Source: Azolla pinnata
Lineage: Eukaryota > Streptophyta > Polypodiopsida > Salviniales > Salviniaceae
Length of the DNA: 64,000 nucleotides
Direction: 5' to 3'
NCBI GenBank assembly: GCA_037176905.1
Contig: JBBBWG010027024.1
Span: 1-64,000, forward strand
Shown here: piece by piece, positions 59,935 through 64,000 of the stretch
How positions within the stretch are numbered: the first letter of the stretch is position 1
Layout: the number at the start of each line of letters is the position of its first letter
Position numbers and translations under genes: made by a program
Notes under the pieces: model-generated
Told to the model about the DNA's origin: nothing
What the model saw: the letters and a program-made list of their open reading frames with translations, nothing else
Database searches by the model: none

Positions 59935-62580
59935 ATGAGTGATTGCCTGCTGATTCCCTGGTGGCTGATCTGGGGACATGTTTGGGGACATATCTGCTAT
60001 TGCTACTACTACTGCAAAGCATCTCCATCTTCTCCACCATCACCATCATCATCTTCTCCATCACCACCATCAACATCATCTTCTTCTCCACCATCACCAT
60101 CATCTTCTTGTCTATCATCACCATCATCTTCTTTCCCATCATCACCATCATCTTCTTCTCCACCACCATCATCATCTTCTTCATCTTCAGTTTCATCTTC
60201 TTCTGCTTCTGCTTCTGCTTCTTCTTCTTCTGCTTCATGGTCGTCCCTGCTATGGCCTGTCAAGAGGACGCACCGCTCCTGTGAACCCACCCTCGTCGTC
60301 ACCAAGAAGCTCGGGAAGCATGTCCGCTTGATCCATGTCAAACGGCACTCAAGAGCGGCGGTGAACACTCATGGCTCCCCATCGCCATCGCCATCGCCAT
60401 GGCCATCGCCAAGATTAGGGGCTCTCCCTGACAGCACCCACCTCGTCTCCCTGTTCTCCCAACAGGGCCACAAGGCTGTCAACCAAGATGTCATGCTTTT
60501 CATCCAGGTTAGGGTTTTTTTTCCTTTCCGTCTGCTTCCTTCGTCTTACGTAGAGTCTCTCATTCCCTCCATCATCCCGACCCTGCCGCTAGAGGTCGGA
60601 TTCAAGGCCGTGCTCGTCAGAGCAGGCTCTTCATTCTTTCTTTCCACCGTTTGCTTGCATTCAGCGTGCTCTTTCTATAGGGGGGATGAAACTGGGGCGG
60701 GGTTTGTTCCTTTTCCTTTTGAAGATTGCATCAGTTCCCACCCAGTTAGGGTTTTGTAGGTCAGAGATGAAAACAAACGGATCCAGCAGATACGGAACTC
60801 TTGATTGTTTCTTCTTTTCTTTTCCTTTCTGGTTTCCCCCCGCTCATGCTGCATAGGTGTGCTACTTGCTTGACATATTCCAGGATTTTGCGTCAGTAGC
60901 AGGCACAGTGCTCTGTGGAGTGTTTGATGGGCATGGCCCCCATGGCCATCTCGTGGCGAAGAATGTGGGCTCGATCCTCCCCGACATGCTGGCATTGTCC
61001 TGGAATATTCAAGATCCGCGTGGAGATTCTCGCCCGGATTCATCAGAACCACTCCTCGGAGCCTGGAAAGATTCCCTGATCCAAGCGTATAAGGCCATGG
61101 ATCTGGAGCTGCTGAGGCATGCGGATGTCGATTGCTTCTCCAGCGGAACAACTGCAGTCATCCTGATTAGACAAGTAAGATAGGATATACATGGAAATAC
61201 CTGTCGATTTCTCCCCAGTTTTTGAACCAAAGTATCGTTCTGTGAAAATCTGCCAATTCAGTCTGCACTTTTTTTGGGTGGATTCTAGGGAAATGATCTC
61301 ATCCTGGCAAATGTTGGAGATTCGAGGGCAGTTTTGGCAACTCTGGGAGATGACGGTGCCAGCATTGTAGCCAGACAGCTTACAGTTGATCTCAAGCCAG
61401 ATCTACCAAGTGAGCATGATATACAAGTAATGTATGTACAAAATGCATGCATGTATATGTGTGCACAAACACGTGCAGGGGTGTGTATGCATGTATGTAC
61501 ATATGTATATGTGTGTGTGTGTTTTCATGATGAGATGCGTATTTTACGACCATCTAACGAGTTACCACCGTAGAAAAAGGAATGCCGATTTCTCCAGATG
61601 TATGCCTACATGCCTGCATGCACCTTCTGCATCGGCGTTCGTCAGAGAATGTGAGTGTTAAAATGTGTACTTGTGATGGATAGGTGAGGCGGAAAGGATC
61701 AAGCAACTGAAAGGGCGTGTTCTGGCAGTGCGGAGCGAACCTCTCGTAAAGAGAGTCTGGCGCCCACATCATAACACGCCTGGGCTGGCGATGTCGAGGT
61801 CGTTAGGTGACCATTGCTTGAAGAGCTACGGTGTGATAGCGGAGCCACAGGTCACTCATCGGCACCTGATGAAGCAAGACAAGTTTGTCGTGCTTGCAAC
61901 CGATGGGGTAAGACAAGTATCTTCTATGTTGCTAATGGAGATGGTTTGGTTGGTTATTAGGTATCGGGCAATGGCTCGAATTAAACCCAAACCGAGCTGT
62001 TTACCCGAGTTTAACTGGCTCAGCAGCTTGGCTTGCGATTCATTAACTGGTTTCTGTTTGGCTCGCGGCTCGGTTTGAGCTTCTAGCAACTCGTTTTAAC
62101 CGGCTTGAGCCATTAAGGCTATCAAGTGCTTTTTGTTTTGTAAAAACAAATGTTAAAAAATTATTAATCTTGATATAAAGTTTGGTCTAAATCGTTTTTT
62201 AAGGCTTAACCGGTTTTGCCTAAACCGGGTTTAAGTCTTAACTGGTCTAGTTTTCTTAAACAGCTCAGGCTTAAATGGTTTAGCTTGAGATCTCCTTAAC
62301 CGGTTAAGCCAAAGCCAAGCCATCGCCAATACCTATTAATGTATATATCATGTCAAAAGCCTGATGATTTGCATCTGGCATTTCACGCCAGGTGTGGGAT
62401 GTTTTGAACAACCAACAAGTTGTGGATATAGTGGCATCAGCCCCGAGCAGAGCCATGGCTGGGCAACTGGTGGTGGAAACTGCAGTGCGTGCATGGAGAT
62501 CGAACCAAGCGACATCTAGAATCGACGATTGCGCGGTGATATGCCTGTATCTAGATTCCTCGGAGGATATTACCTCGTAG
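59935..62580 (+). CDS. Protein phosphatase 2C, plant type
   Basis: A Mg/Mn-dependent serine/threonine phosphatase. Five exons join in phase (59935-60507, 60884-61174, 61289-61409, 61684-61907, 62392-62580) for 465 aa. Motifs: QQGHKAVNQD (Asp185), CGVFDGHGPHGH with metal-binding Asp206 and Gly207, SGTTAVILI, LANVGDSRAVL (Asp299), MSRSLGDHCLKSYGV (Asp371), LATDGVWDVL (Asp402) and RIDDCAVICL (Asp448-449). All metal-site residues are present, so it should be active. The NQDxM start of the domain, in place of the RxxMED of ABA co-receptors, points to another clade such as clade E. Residues about 30-110 are Ser/Pro runs from CAT/CTT-type trinucleotides. The frame was fixed from the domain, and 59935 is the only upstream in-frame ATG before it. 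No MGxxxS myristoylation start is present. Confidence 0.92.
60030..60235. repeat. CATCTT/CACCAT trinucleotide tract coding Ser/Pro runs
   Basis: Imperfect CATCAT, CACCATCA and CTTCTTC repeats about 200 bp long. In the PP2C frame they give Ser and Pro. A competing frame from an ATG at 59978 gives His/Leu runs, but it does not lead into the phosphatase domain. Confidence 0.9.
61908..62391. repeat. PP2C intron 4 with AACCGGTTTAAGCC-type dispersed words
   Basis: The intron is rich in short variants of GGCTTGAGCC, TTAACCGG, AAACCGGGTT and GGCTCG on both strands (62000-62320). Similar GGCTTGGCTCAAGC and TTTGAGCCTGATC words occur in GDSL intron 2 (56515-56690). They may be traces of the same dispersed repeat family; no boundaries are visible. 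Confidence 0.4.
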
Positions 62581-64000
62581 AGGGCCTGCCTCGGCGAACA
62601 TCGTTACTTTGCCTCGGAGGTCGATTGTGTAAAATGCATATGATGTGTAGAAGAAGAGGTGACATATGTGGTATGGAAACACAACAAAGAAAACATCCGA
62701 GTCTGTAGTATGAGGGTTGTCCATAGGGTTGCAACCTAATTGTCTGCCTCAGGGCAGTGCATTTTGAGCAAATGCTTGTCGTGCACTACATTCTTTGTAA
62801 AATTTTTGTGAGTAATAAATACCTTCTCTGTTGCTTTCTCTTTGAAGAAGCTGGATTGCATATGGAAAAAGTATGATGAGAATACCCCGATGCAAGCTCG
62901 CTGACTTATGGAAATCCCCTTTTGCAAGTTTTAAATTCACCAGATTACCCATCTTGTCCATGATGGAGATGATTGTGGCCTTTCGGAGACGCTTCGAATC
63001 TAAATTTTTATCAAGACATGTAAAGTCGATGGCTAGTCGGTGAAAAGCACAATATGAAGCAATGTTTACAAAAATTAGCATTTCAGGATTAATGTGGGAG
63101 AGCTGAATATGGAGTGGTTTGAGGTAATTAAGATTTTGACAGTTTTATATGAAGAATTAGCGATTTAAGATTACTGGAACTGTATTCATCATACTGATGT
63201 AAATTAATCGGATTGTAAGATCGATTTATATTTCAACGCCCATTACCAAGTCACATGTTTTTAGGATGCAATTACATCCTTTTCTGGAATTTATATAGCT
63301 AACGAGGTTGTAAGATAAGTTTACGATCCCCCCCCAAATGGCTATATCTGTCACCCATTACTTGATCAATCGTTTTTTAGACGTAATTACGTCTTGTTGT
63401 GGATTTTGACTAACCAAACAGAATTTCCACAGGTGAAGAATTTTGATCTTAATCCCAAGTTTACCTTGACTTTTGGACCCTATGACCCTACCCCCTCGAA
63501 GTCTCATCAACCCTCTCGAAAGTTGACCGTTCTATATGCACCGCTAGCAGGATTCCAAACAAGGCTAAAAGAGAGATTGAAGCCGGAAGTAATTCCGAAT
63601 CGAAATCTTCTAGATGGACTATTCATCCATGAAAGCTGGAAGGGGGGGGTCCCAGGACATGCTGAGCCTTTTGTCTGCTTTCTTCTAATCATGCAAGATG
63701 TCTGTGTGTATCGGTGGGTTGCTATGGAGTAGATTCGACGGATCGTGCCGTTTTCCTGAGCTGGGGAGGCAGCAAAGAGCAAGGCGGATCGAGCCCGCAT
63801 CGGACCGAATCGTATCTGTTTCGCGGAACAACGCGTTTTTTTAGCAGCTGACGGACGATAGCCGAGCTCCGTTTCCGATCGGACGATCCGTGTAATTAAT
63901 CACAACATATCATGAGCTTCTGCAGCATCCGGAGAAGGATTAAGCAGTGTTTCCTTTAATGCTCCGATTAGCGATCCGTGAGATCGGAGCGCGTGGCTAA
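62581..64000. other. 3' flank of PP2C and intergenic end of window
   Basis: The PP2C 3' UTR probably extends to about 62800 (an AATAAA-like AATAAAT at 62815). Two similar short segments (GATTGTAAGAT.GATTTA, CCCATTAC ... TTTTTAG..G.AATTACATC) lie at 63210-63275 and 63305-63400. No supported coding region; the 112-codon frame at 63394-63732 has no domain. Confidence 0.4.

Noticed and set aside
60009-60368. Acidic 119-codon frame antisense to PP2C exon 1
   Set aside because: It is the reverse reading of the CAT/CTT tract within a well-supported coding exon.
63394-63732. 112-codon frame near the right edge
   Set aside because: No domain, no splice partner, and it overlaps an imperfect local repeat.

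Overview
This is a nuclear land-plant window. The evidence is GT-AG spliced genes whose exons rejoin in frame, plant-type families (three-repeat MYB3R, LIF2/hnRNP Q-like RNA-binding protein, chloroplast-DHAR-like GST, GDSL esterase, plant-clade PP2C, type I inositol-polyphosphate 5-phosphatase) and Arabidopsis-type CCCTAAA/TTTAGGG telomere motifs. The sequence does not let me name the genus. Seven genes could be rebuilt exon by exon with phase checked at each junction. Six are open from start to stop: MYB3R (4166-9458, minus, 943 aa), 5PTase (32319-37307, plus, 642 aa), a proline-rich/acidic protein (38904-42163, minus, 550 aa), LIF2-like (47453-52390, minus, 561 aa), GDSL esterase (55348-58164, plus, 388 aa) and PP2C (59935-62580, plus, 465 aa). 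The seventh, a DHAR-like gene (44333-46072, minus), splices cleanly but carries one apparent extra base in exon 5.

Left part (1-22 kb): a putatively myristoylated small protein (152-2241, plus) whose intron 1 holds a 156-bp triplication with an inverted fourth copy, then MYB3R. From 9.9 to 19.6 kb no gene can be supported. That stretch holds minisatellites, a degraded LINE on the minus strand, a 518-bp tandem duplication with a perfect palindrome, and a composite interstitial-telomere satellite. At 20603-21421 there is an intronless, very low-complexity open frame.

Middle (22-38 kb): a decayed, intron-retaining copy of the chaperonin subunit gene CCT5 (about 23240-26960, minus), LTR-retroelement traces near 29.5 kb, simple-sequence DNA, a 100-base assembly gap (31740-31839), then the 5PTase, four of whose six introns are filled with minisatellites.

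Right part (38-64 kb): a denser row of genes (proline-rich protein, DHAR, LIF2, GDSL, PP2C) separated by 1-3 kb. The genes do not form a pathway or cluster. They are unrelated housekeeping and regulatory genes: cell-cycle transcription, phosphoinositide signalling, redox, RNA/chromatin regulation, secreted hydrolase, protein dephosphorylation. The unusual aspect of the window is the number of local tandem duplications and trinucleotide expansions, in both introns and coding ends. I found no convincing new molecular system.
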